Of a DNA stretch of 64,000 nt, positions 51,001 to 59,900 are shown piece by piece. Source of the DNA: Ifrita kowaldi (lineage: Eukaryota > Chordata > Aves > Passeriformes > Cinclosomatidae); contig VZRS01002658.1 of assembly GCA_013398055.1 (NCBI GenBank), positions 171,732 to 235,731 of the forward strand, written 5' to 3'. Under the pieces are notes generated by a model. The model saw only the letters and a program-made list of their open reading frames with translations. It was not told the origin of the DNA and did not search any database. Numbering within the stretch: position 1 is the first letter of the stretch; each line of letters starts with the position of its first letter. A program made the position numbers and the translations under genes.

Positions 51001-53356
51001 GCCCAGTGAAATTAAACTACTTGCTGCAAAACCTTTCACTGATTTTAAGCACAGAAAGCCAAAATGAAAATCTTGACAGGACCACTAAATATATTGTAAA
51101 GTTTTTGTTACAACAGGGACGTAAAAGTTCCCTGAATTTAGAGTATTCTTCTAAATTTACATTTGCACAAGTCATCCAGCAAATGAGTTGCACATAAAAT
51201 AGCATTATAATATATTTTATAGCCCACGATGCTATAAAATAATAGAGTATTATTTTAAATAGAAGTTCATGTCATACTTTATGGAATGAACTGCTTGTTA
51301 TAATGAGCTTTCTTCATTGCTCCACAAATAATTATATGAGTATTTCTCTCATAACACACCTCTAATGAACCTTTTTTTCTTAACCTGCAAAGACAAAGAC
51401 GCACAGATACATTTCTTCCATTAAATTCTCCCTCTTCAGGATGAGGATTGATTTTTGTGCTGTTTTCTTCCCATACCTGGTCGAGCCAGACGTATCAGAG
51501 ATATGTAAACGTCATGGCAGTCTCGTTCCTGAGGGATGACCAGCTGGATGACCTGGAAGTTCTTGCAGCGGATCAGTAATGGGCAACCAGTGGCAGTGGT
51601 GGCCTGCTTCTCAATAGAGGAAATTTGGCTGTGGAGAACCTGCAGGGAATTGAAAACAGTAATGCTAGCCAAATCTTTAAGAAGAAAGTAATTATTTACA
51701 GTGATGCGCCAGGTCAGGCACAGTAGCTTCCACTACTGTTTCAGAAAACCCCCACGCTCCTCCTCTTGTAGTTTGGTTCCTATCTCCAGCTTCAGGCTCA
51801 AGCAGCTTGATACCTCACCTACAGACAAAGAGGCATTTTGGAGTGTTTCAGCTGCTCAAACATCAGCCTGCTCATGCTACCCAAAGCTTTTTGTTTGCTT
51901 GCTTTAGTGTAAGCTAGTGGTTGTCAAAGCTATTTTCATCTATTTGCACAGTGAAAAGATGAACAAGCATCACTTCTATAAGGCTAAAATATTGTGCCTC
52001 CTCATGGGCAGAATGGTAATGCTGATACAATTTTAAATACTGCATCAAATGAGATGAAACATTACAATAAAAACCTGGTCAGGAATAGTGAGATCAGAGG
52101 AAGATGGAGTTAATTAGTACAAAAATGGACAAGGGGTGCATCATTAAGCCACATAAAAGACTCTCAAATGTATGACATGGAGCAATAGCTGTACTTATAT
52201 GTGTACACATGTGCTGGTTTTGGCTGGGTAGAGTTAATTTCCTTCACAGTGGCTGGTATGGGGCTGTGTTTTGGATTTGCACTGAACACAGCTGATAACA
52301 GAGAGATGGCTTTGTTATTGCTCACACAGAGCCAAGGCCTACTGCAATGCTGGCAAGGAGACTGAGAGTATACGGGGGGTTGGGAAGAGACACAGTCAGG
52401 ACAGCTGACCCCAACTGACCAAAAGGATATTCCAGACCATATGGCACCATGCTCAGTATAGAAAGTGGGAGGAAGGAGGATGCAGGGCACATGGAGTGAT
52501 GGTTTTTGTCTTCCCAAGCCACTGTTACAAGTGATGGGGGCCTGTTCTCCTGGAGATGGCTGAACACCTGCCTGTCCATGGGAAGCAGTGAATTCATTCC
52601 TTCTTTTGCTTTGCCTGTGTGTATGGCTTTTGCTTTCCCTATTAAACTGTCTTTATCTTAACCCATGAGTCTTCTACCTTCTACCCTTTAGATTCTCTCC
52701 CGGATTCTGCTGGTTGGAAGAATGAGCGAGTGACTGTGTGGGGCTTGGTCAATGCCTGGGGTTAAACCACAACAAAATGCAACGTATGTTGTCAATCAAT
52801 CAAAACAGTAAATTCAAAATACTAACTTATAAAAAAAATTAAAGTATTAAACTGACAAAATCACTGATTCAACACTAGCAGTAAGGGAGAACACCAAGAA
52901 GTGACAAAGCCAAGGAAGTAGTTGGCATTCAAGACATTTCTCCTCAGTTCTTCCTGGATGACAGGAGCAACAGTGCAGTTTACAGCAGCTGTTCCTCAGT
53001 CAACCACATCTGGTATTCATACAGTGAAGGCCTTCTACTCCTCTTACCATATCATAGTATCTGGAATCCACTGAAAATTTTTGAAAATTACTAGGCTGGA
53101 ACTTCACATGGCATCATAAAAGCATCCACATAAACTAATTTACTATGTTTAAAGTGTTTTGGAAGTAATTTTCAAATTATCATCAGTAAAGTGCCATGCA
53201 CTTACAGCTAAGTGAAATAACAAAAATTCATACCCAGGTTTCTTTGCGAGTTTCAGAACCATTCTCCACAAATATGACATGGGTAGCTGTTAAATACAAG
53301 GTTCCCACCACAGCTCTTCTTGAAGATAAACGATCAAGTAACCTCACATTTTCCAC
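26693..53356 (-). CDS. MTMR7: MTMR7, myotubularin-related phosphoinositide 3-phosphatase (exons 2-14; exon 1 outside window)
   Basis: MTMR7 removes the D3 phosphate from PtdIns3P and inositol 1,3-bisphosphate and works with the inactive partner MTMR9. Thirteen exons on the minus strand join with every phase consistent and encode 650 residues. With about 8 residues expected from exon 1 this gives 658, against 660 in human. Numbering assumes those 8 residues. Domains: PH-GRAM (residues ~1-110), the myotubularin phosphatase domain (~110-500) with active site C-S-D-G-W-D-R at 338-344, a coiled coil (~515-550), and a Ser-rich tail that includes SFPSRSPSQGDEDSAL and the stop at 26695-26693. The intact CX5R site indicates an active enzyme, unlike MTMR9. 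Exon 1 (usually MEHIRTPK) was not found up to base 64000. MTMR6 and MTMR8 are the alternatives; the C-terminal tail favours MTMR7. Confidence 0.96.
27531..27657 (-). CDS. MTMR7: MTMR7 exon 13 (end of phosphatase domain, coiled coil)
   Basis: The acceptor is CATCAATTCCAG before GTTCTGG and the donor is CAAGAG before GTAATA. It completes a split Lys and encodes FWSGMYNRFEKGLHPR through QQLEEELEVLQE. The open frame continues upstream of the acceptor, but the phase and family match of exon 12 (ending NFLY plus AA) fix this border. Confidence 0.93.
29292..29432 (-). CDS. MTMR7: MTMR7 exon 12
   Basis: The acceptor is GTTTTTCAG before AGTCAAAG and the donor is TACAA before GTAGGT. It encodes VKERTHSLWAHLWKNR through HPQIAPCNFLY. 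This is the late part of the phosphatase domain. Confidence 0.93.
30592..30792 (-). CDS. MTMR7: MTMR7 exon 11
   Basis: The acceptor is CTTGTTTCAG and the donor is CTGAA before GTATGA. The 66 codons run YGNLDGDPKEISPVID through CNSQKERREL, the most conserved helical part after the active site. Confidence 0.95.
32431..32480 (-). CDS. MTMR7: MTMR7 exon 10
   Basis: A 50-base exon. The acceptor is CTCATTTTAG and the donor is CACAG before GTAAGG. It encodes VLIEKDWVSFGHKFNH plus AG of an Arg codon. It was too short to stand out as an open frame and was found by phase and family match. Confidence 0.92.
33284..33409 (-). CDS. MTMR7: MTMR7 exon 9 (catalytic CX5R exon)
   Basis: The acceptor is TATCCTTAG and the donor is TTCATG before GTAAGC. 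The 42 codons begin AVAEEGVSVLVHCSDGW. The catalytic Cys338 and Arg344 (C-S-D-G-W-D-R) are both present, so the enzyme should be active. Confidence 0.95.
33410..35377 (-). other. MTMR7: MTMR7 intron 8, with palindrome and AT microsatellite
   Basis: It contains the perfect palindrome at 34246-34273 and an alternating AT-rich stretch at about 34960-35012. Between them, 34290-34930 has LTR-like signals (AATAAAATT near 34729 and TATATAAAAG near 34850) but no recognised ends, so I do not call an element. Confidence 0.55.
34246..34273. repeat. 28-bp perfect palindrome
   Basis: The left half is ATAAACATAGATAA and the right half is its exact reverse complement, with no spacer. It lies next to a short (TAA)n run at 34237-34247. 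It may be a simple AT cruciform or the remnant of a palindromic element. Confidence 0.95.
35378..35487 (-). CDS. MTMR7: MTMR7 exon 8
   Basis: The acceptor is CTTATTTTGCAG and the donor is GCGAAG before GTAAAG. It completes a Val and encodes CELKSPSMSDFLWGL through AIMDAGIFIAK. Confidence 0.94.
35488..40261 (-). other. MTMR7: MTMR7 intron 7
   Basis: About 4.8 kb. The part at 37160-37570 is GC-richer, with overlapping open frames on both strands and no family match. A 10-bp inverted repeat, CTGGTATAGT at 37873-37882 with its complement at 37898-37907, flanks a 15-base loop. An AT-rich simple block lies at about 38480-38600. Confidence 0.65.
40262..40394 (-). CDS. MTMR7: MTMR7 exon 7
   Basis: The acceptor is ATGTTTTTCAG and the donor is TTGAAG before GTAATA. 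It encodes LNAMANRAAGKGYEN through RNSLQKMLE plus G of a Val codon. Confidence 0.95.
40761..40774 (+). promoter_or_regulatory. CTCF-like core motif
   Basis: CCAGGAGGTGGCAG matches the 14-base CTCF core CCASYAGRKGGCRS at every position but one (fifth base G). One such match in 64 kb can occur by chance. Confidence 0.25.
41078..41210 (+). repeat. MIR-like ancient SINE remnant
   Basis: It follows the order of the MIR core: TTCGAATCTGTTACTTGC, then GGGAAAGTTACTAAG, then TAGCTCAGTTTTCCC, GGCATAAAATTAAGGATGG and GGTTAATACTTATT. Compare MIR GGTTCGAATCC, GGGCAAGTTACTTAA, CCTCAGTTTCCTCATC and TAAAATGGGGATAATA. It is heavily diverged, as expected for an amniote-age insertion. Confidence 0.6.
43677..43755. 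repeat. 79-bp near-perfect hairpin (nested inverted repeats)
   Basis: Outer 17-bp arms at 43677-43693 and 43739-43755 (TACCAGGTATTAACAGG and its exact complement) enclose inner 13-bp arms at 43702-43714 and 43718-43730 (GTCCTTTAATTTT and complement) around a 3-base loop. Between them, the 8-base segments 43694-43701 and 43731-43738 pair at about five positions. It lies in MTMR7 intron 6 and could fold as one long stem in RNA of either strand. It could be a MITE-like relic, a local inverted duplication or a small-RNA precursor; the loop is short for a typical pre-miRNA. Confidence 0.9.
45272..45406 (-). CDS. MTMR7: MTMR7 exon 6
   Basis: The acceptor is TTTTCTGCAG and the donor is CCCAAA before GTAAGT. 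The 45 codons run ASICRSSQPLSGFSAR through FIYVVDTRPK, part of the phosphatase domain. Confidence 0.95.
46057..46185 (-). CDS. MTMR7: MTMR7 exon 5
   Basis: The acceptor is GCTTTCACAG and the donor is AACAAT before GTAAGT. The 43 codons run VCDSYPTEVYVPKSA through ALSYYCKGNN and include the basic SSKFRSRRRFP stretch. Confidence 0.95.
47741..47898 (-). CDS. MTMR7: MTMR7 exon 4
   Basis: The acceptor is TTTTTCCCAG and the donor is TATGGA before GTGAGT. It completes a Val and encodes KYEELYCFSFNPKLD through ISDVNRDYG. This is the junction between the PH-GRAM and phosphatase domains. Confidence 0.95.
51477..51639 (-). CDS. MTMR7: MTMR7 exon 3
   Basis: The acceptor is ATTCCCTGCAG and the donor is CGACCAG before GTATGG. 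It encodes VLHSQISSIEKQATTAT through YISLIRLARP plus G of a Val codon. This is the PH-GRAM domain. Confidence 0.95.
52210..52774 (+). mobile_element. Avian ERV solo LTR
   Basis: It is about 565 bp with TG...CA ends and a terminal imperfect inverted repeat: TGTGCTGGTTT at the left and AAACCACAACA at the right. The body reads GGCTGGGTAGAGTTAATTT, GACAGCTGACCCCAACTGACC, GATATTCCAGACCATATGGC, CTGGAGATGGCTGAACACCT, CTATTAAACTGTCTTTATC and GATTCTCTCCC, a well-known LTR family in bird genomes. No retroviral genes adjoin it, so this is a solo LTR. No target-site duplication is obvious. It is antisense to MTMR7, inside intron 2. Confidence 0.85.
53234..53356 (-). CDS. MTMR7: MTMR7 exon 2
   Basis: The acceptor is TTTTGTATAG and the donor is ACCTGG before GTATGA. 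The 41 codons run VENVRLLDRLSSRRAV through NGSETRKETW. This is the start of the PH-GRAM domain. No ATG in this exon fits the family start, so a short upstream exon must exist. Confidence 0.94.
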
Positions 53357-54144
53357 CTATACAAAAAAGTGACAGAGAAAAAAAAGAAATAATTAGGCTA
53401 TGACAGAGAGCTCAATAGTGAGAGCTCAATGTTCACATTTTGTCTATTACAAAGTTATTTTCAGCACAACATTAAATATTAAAGAAGTATAAATATATGA
53501 GAAAATGTGATTATACTATGTGATCTATTTCCAAATCTTCCTTAATGTACCTTTTTTCCCCTCTCTTGTTGTACGTCTCTATCCAACAACCTGTTTAGTA
53601 ACACTTCCAAAGACAATTTCTCAGTTGAGCTCTTCCTTGTGATCTCATCTTACCAAAACACTGTGACAGCAAGGCAGGCCCTGTCTTTCAGCTAAACTCT
53701 AGCTCCATGTTTTCCATTCTAGCCATTCCAGCTAAATTAAAATAATAATAATAAAAAGCAGGAGATAATAGTGGTAGAGTGTCTTACTTCAATGGGTCTC
53801 ACTCAGGCAAATTTTCTCCCATGCAAATCTCTGTTAAGATTTAAAACAACGTTAAAAGAGTTTAAAAGAAACATTTTGATGCTTGTCCCTACATTCCTGT
53901 TAATGCAGACAGCAGAGGTCACACTGGAAGTTTTGCCTTCGGTCACTTTTCAATGGGACTCAAGAACTCCACTTCCACTGCTCTCCCACCTTGGGCACAA
54001 AATGGGCATTCTCTCTTCGCTGCACTCCCGACAACAGGAGGTTATTAACTATAGATCCATAACACTTTATTAACTCTCAGATCACCAGCCTGTGACTTGT
54101 ACATCATTAATATTTTGCATATGGCATACACTATAGGCACCTAT

Positions 54145-54213
54145 TAGGGGTAGGAACCAGATGATCTCTAAGGTCCCTTTGAACACAAACCATTCTAGGC
54201 TTCTATGATTTCT
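54145..54213 (+). mobile_element. CR1 LINE 3' end fragment
   Basis: GGAACCAGATGATCTCTAAG, GGTCCCTTTGAACACAAACC and ATTCTAGGCTTCTATGAT follow the CR1 3' terminal sequence (GACCAGATGATCTC, GGTCCCTTCCAACC, ATTCTATGAT) in the sense direction. Only the last 70 or so bases are clear. Confidence 0.75.
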
Positions 54214-55329
54214 GACTGAGAAACTAGAATAATAAAAAAAAAACCAAATTGGATATTCAGTGGGATGAAACCTGCCCAAAACAGTTACCAATTTGCCACC
54301 ACGGATTTGATGGATCTTCTATTATAACGATTTTAAAACTAAAATTAGTTGGTTTTCCTGAAAAACAGAATGCCAGCATCTGAGGATTACATGTTTGCAA
54401 TGTGTATTTAAAATATATTGCACTATTTTAAAAATAGGAATAAAGAAAACCTTAAAATGAAAATAAGCCAGTTTAGTAGCAAACAATTATTAAAGCAGAG
54501 TCTTCTCCCTCAAGGCCAGTTATAATTTGTTTTAAACAAAAATAAAACTATTTATTAAAAAAAAAACCCCAAAACTCCTAGAAAGCATGGATGAAGTCTT
54601 TTCCCAGGGCCATCTACTTCAGAGGTCATGTATTGGCTTGAGAAGGAATGGAAGAAACACAATATTAACCCAGCAGTAAGCAAAAGAGGAGGGATGACAC
54701 AGAAGAAAAACCTAGGCAGTGCCCTTCTAAAAGGGACCCACAGAAACAATAAAAATCAGCATTGTCTGGATGACAAAAGGTCCCTACACTGCAGTCCAGC
54801 CAACAAGGACTCTGCTGCACAGGCACTGATCTTGCACAAGGCATTCATCACCCCAGCCTACAAAGTGAGCTGGCATGGGCCATGAAACACAAGCAAAGCA
54901 GGCAACCACACAGCGGGGCAGGGCAGAGGGATGAATTTCCAGACCTCCCAGGTCACATCCTTCCCCCCTCATCAATCACAGCCCCACGACTGAAAAATGC
55001 TAACCAACAAAGCTCCTCTTTGGTCGTGGTTTGTTTTTCTTTTAATAAAGAGCTACAAATAAATTAAAGGTTGGATGTGAATGAATAGGAACAATTGCAG
55101 AAAGAGCTATGTGGTAAGTCTGATTTCATCAAAGCAAATTCAGTTGCTGCACCAGGGGAGATCAGAATTCACCTCTCCCTGCAGTTTGTCTCTCAAGAAC
55201 ACAGTTGCAGCAGCCGAAGGAAGAGTGTGAGAGGCAGGCATGTACTCATGCTCCCTCAGGATCGCAGCACTGGGGCCTTCTGAAGCTGAGGTCATACTTT
55301 TTAATAGCTGTAACTGTGTTTACATTCCA

Positions 55330-55535
55330 TTAATTTTATTAAATAACATTTTGAATCTCTGTAACCTATTGGCATCCAAAACACCCTGTGAGAGTGAACT
55401 TCATATTTCAGCTCTACGTTGTACAATAAAATCCCTTCCTCCCGCTCTCTTTTGAATCTGCCACCAGTAACGTGCCACACGTGCTGTTACAGATCCTTCC
55501 CTCCGTCCTCGTGTTCCAAGAGTGAAGGGCCCAAC
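55330..55535 (-). mobile_element. Old CR1-type LINE fragment, antisense
   Basis: The plus strand reads CACCCTGTGAGAGTGAACTT, CATATTTCAGCTCTACG, AATAAAATCCCTTCCT, TTTGAATCTGCCACCAGTAA and CGTGTTCCAAGAGTGAAGGG. This order (end of domain, then the 'does not fit, replaced by' phrase near the 3' part) is that of ancient amniote CR1/L3 copies in reverse. It is strongly diverged. Confidence 0.45.
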
Positions 55536-56340
55536 TTTATGCAGTTGTGACCTTTATGGAAGCCATTCCAGACAAGCTCTTCCACACTTTGATTATTCCA
55601 CATGAGGTCTACTTCCTGAGAAGAGGCCAAAAGTGCAAACAGAATTCAAAAGCTGGATTTATGACAGGTTTTTGTAGTTTGTGTAGTAGAATAGTGATGT
55701 TTGCTGTTTTGCTTTCTATTCAGTTTTTAAAAGTTCTGAAACATTGCTTGCTTTTTCGTCCTCTGCTGAACACAGTGGGGTTTGGGTTAGTTGCTTTTTG
55801 GGTTTTTTTGGTTTTTTCTAGAACCAGCAATTGTAACTCTTAGTCATGCCTGCATACATAAGTTAAGATCTACCTGCCTTGTGTATTATTTTATATTTAT
55901 TAATGATAAATTTAGTCCATCAGTATAATGAGGCATTGCTCAATCTTCAATTTCATTCTGCTGATCAAAGGATTCAGAGAATGAGCCTTCTTTCTTCTTC
56001 TGCACCCTCCCAATCAGGAAAAGAAAACCAAGACCAGCAGTGGCTTTAAACCTACAGAATTTGGGAATAGAAGAGATGGGAATATGTTCATTTCCACAAG
56101 AGGGGAACACACGTTGCAACAGTGCTTTGGAAGAAGAGGAGTTTTTCTATCTAAAAAGTCACAGCATGCTGAGAAATCACCATTAATAGCCAAAATTTAA
56201 TATCAGAAAGAGATAATCATTATTTTTCTATTTTTTTTCCTAAAAAACAATGCTCCATTTTCTCACCAAAATGACTGTAGTCTTTATTGGAGAATGTACG
56301 AAATTATGTATGTACATGCCAGGAAAAAGCATAGAGACCA

Positions 56341-56997
56341 TGTATCTTGGTTTAAAAGACAGGTGTCTGCTAAGGAAGGCAGGAGCATCCCTTGGAATGG
56401 AAAATGTAACCTCCTTCCCTCCGAATTACAATAATTTTGAAATTGAGGGGCTTTCAGGCAAAGATAAGAGAAATAGGAATAACAGTTCCTTACTAATATA
56501 TATATAACAAGGCAGTAACACAGAAACACTGGCTTAACCTGTCAGAGTCAGGATACAACCTGACACCCTGTCGGGCAGGGTGGTGGTAGCAGTCTGATTA
56601 AATGGTGCCTGCAGTCCTCTTGGAGTGATAGGTATGGTTTTGTTGAAGCAGTGATCCTGTAGAAGGGTCTGGTGTGCCTCTGAAAGTCCAGTGGTGGTTA
56701 TGTAGCTCTGGTTCTGTGGGAGCCCAGTAGGTAAGGACTGAGTATGGTGTTCCAAACCTCAGATTATATCCAGGTAGGAATGCTTGGTTCCTCCCCCTGG
56801 GCGGAGCATCTCACAATGGGATGAGGTAATTTTATGAGTCATGCAGTGAGGCTTGATGCCCACCAACAGAAGATATCTCTCTGGAGGGAGTTATCAGGGA
56901 TGTGTCATGGAAGAGAAAGAACCCTGCCCCACCTGGTTTCAACAGATGGTGATACAATGCATACTTTTGGTTACATCTTCCATTGTAACCTAAGACA
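56341..56997 (-). mobile_element. Avian ERV solo LTR, minus-strand orientation
   Basis: It is about 657 bp. Read on the minus strand it starts TGTCTTAGGTTACAATGG and ends AAACCAAGATACA, giving TG...CA with an imperfect terminal inverted repeat. Internal landmarks (plus-strand reading) are GTGTCTGCTAAGGAAGGC, CCTCCGAATTACAATAATTT, CCTGTCAGAGTCAGGATAC, GTCTGATTAAATGG, GGCGGAGCATCTCACAATGG and GGAGGGAGTTATCAGGG, which I recognise from a songbird ERV LTR family. The minus strand has GCTCCGCCC upstream of promoter-like sequence. No internal retroviral frames are present. It has the same strand as MTMR7, within intron 1. Confidence 0.7.
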
Positions 56998-59900
56998 CCA
57001 CGCACATGGGCTTTGCCTAAAATGAACAGCTGGTGGGAGAGACCAGATCAGAAAACAGAAATCTGTAAAGCTGAGACCTGGAAGACCTCAAGGAGCTAAA
57101 AGCAAAGCATTAACCAAAGCAGTCTAGAGAGTGGCATCTAAGTAAAACTTCGATAATTTAAATAATTAATTTGAAGCTCTTGCCCCCGTCTTCTTTTTTT
57201 TTTTTTCCCCTGATGACTGTGGTTGTCTAGGCCTAAAGAAAAGGCCACCAGGAGATTTATTTCAATGACTACAACTGCTTACATGGAGATAAATAAAGTT
57301 GCCCAGAAACTCTATTTTCAATGCAACACAGATGACAGAAAAAAGGAGGCAAAAATAGAAGTTAAAGGGAACGCAGATTAAGAACAGATGGAAGGCATTT
57401 TTTACTCAGAGAATAAACATGACAAATGACTTACGAACAAGGTTGCCAGGAGGTCATTCAAGAAAAAAATGTCATATTAGGGAAAATCATGGGCAAAAGT
57501 TTTCTTCAGGTACAACTCCCACCAGTTTCAATGGGACTCCCACCTAAGGAAGAATGGCAAGTATATGACCCTGAAAGTGTTTGGAAAAGTTTCCATGCCA
57601 AAATGTTATTCCTAAAAATATTCATGTACCCTAATTTGTTTTCATTTTTAGTTTAGATAACTTTTTAAATAAGCTTTGACTGCATGGCCTATATTTGAAT
57701 GCTTTTTGAATATGCTACCTTTGTCCTCACGTCTTAAAGCTGTTTCTCCAAACACGTCAGCATGGCAAAACAGTGCAGAAGTTCCTGCTACTATTTCAGG
57801 CTGTTCACAGTTCCACATGGGAAAGCTTCTTCAGATAAACACAGGAACAGTTCTGACTGTGGGCTCAGACTGAGCAGGGAAAGGGGAGAGAAGCAAAACG
57901 GGCAGATTGGCCAGAACTGGAGCTTCCTGTCACAGCAAAGCTCATGTGCAGAGATGCTATCTGGCAAAAAAATGGTCTCTACTGTAGGATTTTCAAATGA
58001 AGTGAAATTTCGAATTATGAAAAACCATCTCAAAGAGTTTTGCTCTCACTACACAGATTTTATGTGTTTGCTCCCTATGCATTAGCTAACCTGAATAGAA
58101 GACACATGAACAGCCAGTTTGGCCATGGTCACCACTGACCTGCCCATTATCACTGAGCATCTTGAAGAAGCTGAAAAGCCTACTTGTCAGCCAAGAACAA
58201 AAGAGATCAGCTCCCGTATTACCAAATGTCCCCCGTTCCTTTAGGAGGAACCCTGACTAATTTGTCTCCTCCAATTCCTTATCACAAGGAGAAAGGCCAG
58301 AAAACCCTCCCAGTCAGGAGAAAGCTGCCAATTAAAGGTAAGCAGGGAATGTCCTCACTTAGGTCACATCCTCAGGAGCTTCTCTATTGTTCACAGCTAA
58401 AATTCTTCGCTTTGCAACAACCTGTGAAAGCAAGTTTCATATAAAAGCTGATAAAGTACCTTGAAATTTGACTGTACAAATGAGTTTCAGTGATTCTTCA
58501 AGGGTAAAGAAAGGTCACTTTCACGAAGATCTCTGCTGCTGAAAAGGTTGACCCACAGCCAAGGAACGGGGCTGGGCCCTAGGGGAACACACCCCTACAA
58601 ATGCTTCTTCTTGTCCATCCCCTTGGGCTCCTAGACTGACATGGGATTTCTGCTGCCTTCCCTACTCTCCTTATGATGTTATGCACATGAGTAAAAGCAG
58701 GAAGAAACCGCATCCTGGGAATTCATGACAGGACTCTCACTGGCCTCAGCACTGCAGGCAGACAAAAGCTAAGGGAAGAGCTTGTGAAAGCCAAAAGCCT
58801 GAGCCTAATGAGAAAAAATGAGCACAGCTGGTATGGTTTGAGGCCAAGTGGAATATTTGAGCTTTCTTCACCCTGGTTGACCCCAGCTATCCATGTGTTT
58901 AGCATAATTCCTGAGAGTGAAAAAAGACAACATGGAAAAGATCAAATGCTATTACTTCTTTTTTCAACACAAAGATAGTAGTATTGTACTTGTTAAACAA
59001 AATATACAATAAGTGATCTTTTTTGCATGACCTTGGAACACAAATAAAAGAAATCTGAATTGCCAGTTGATGCTGCCTTTTAATGTGGTTTCTATTCTAT
59101 TACATAAGAATCATAAAAACTGTACTTGATCCATGTTACTTTTTTGTATTTCCATCTTTGAAAAGACCTGCCAAGTGAAATAATGCACAATCAGTCTACG
59201 AAGTTAGATGGCTGCATATGTCAAAAGACTCAAACAAAGCCAAAAGTAAATCACTAAATTTAAGCAAAGACACCTTAAGATATGCATTGTAAAAAGTTTC
59301 CTCAGGGCAAATCTGGCAGGATGTGGGAAAATATTCAAGAAAAATCTGAACAAGTTTAATTTGCTAAAGGACTAAAGTAAAATGAAAACACTGGAAAAGA
59401 GCTGAAAAAAGAATAAGGAATGATTCATAATAGCAAGACAGAGAACAAACTACCTAATAATTTGGCTTAAAAAAAAAAAAGCAACTATTGTCTGCTAAGA
59501 TCTATGAAAAGAGTGAGGTCAGCACCACATTATCAGATATACCTGAGTAGCAGCTGTATATGGGAGCAGTAAACAGGAACCTATTACAAGAGTATTGAGC
59601 ATTGCAATATGGTGTCAACTTTGTAACACAAGCTCATATATGAAGTTTTCTCTTTCAGTCTGTATTAGACCTCATTTATCTAGAAAAGGAGAAGACAGCA
59701 ACTAAGTGTATTCTACTAAAAATCCTATCTAAGAGCTTAAATCTAGGAAAAATACGGCTTCCTCAAGGCAGTAAATCTTAATACACTTGCCAAATTTGTT
59801 TAGATTTGGCTCTGAAAAGATATATAGGGAGAAAGAATTCTCCATGCAGCCAAGAAAATACTGAAAAGAAATATATCCTTAAACTCCTGTATTTGATACA

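Larger units (their letters stand above)
45407..51476 (-). other. MTMR7: MTMR7 introns 3-5
   Basis: Introns at 45407-46056, 46186-47740 and 47899-51476. At about 46340-46400, ACTTACAGATGGCAAAACTG resembles a very short antisense MIR piece (weak). A short (AC)n run lies at 49031-49041. An 11-bp inverted repeat (51213-51223 with 51231-51241) surrounds a 7-base loop. I saw no gene. Confidence 0.6.

Noticed and set aside
55547..55843. 98-codon open frame that could be an exon in MTMR7 intron 1
   Set aside because: It is on the opposite strand, ends in a poly-T/G region and has no family match. The adjacent sequence is old CR1.
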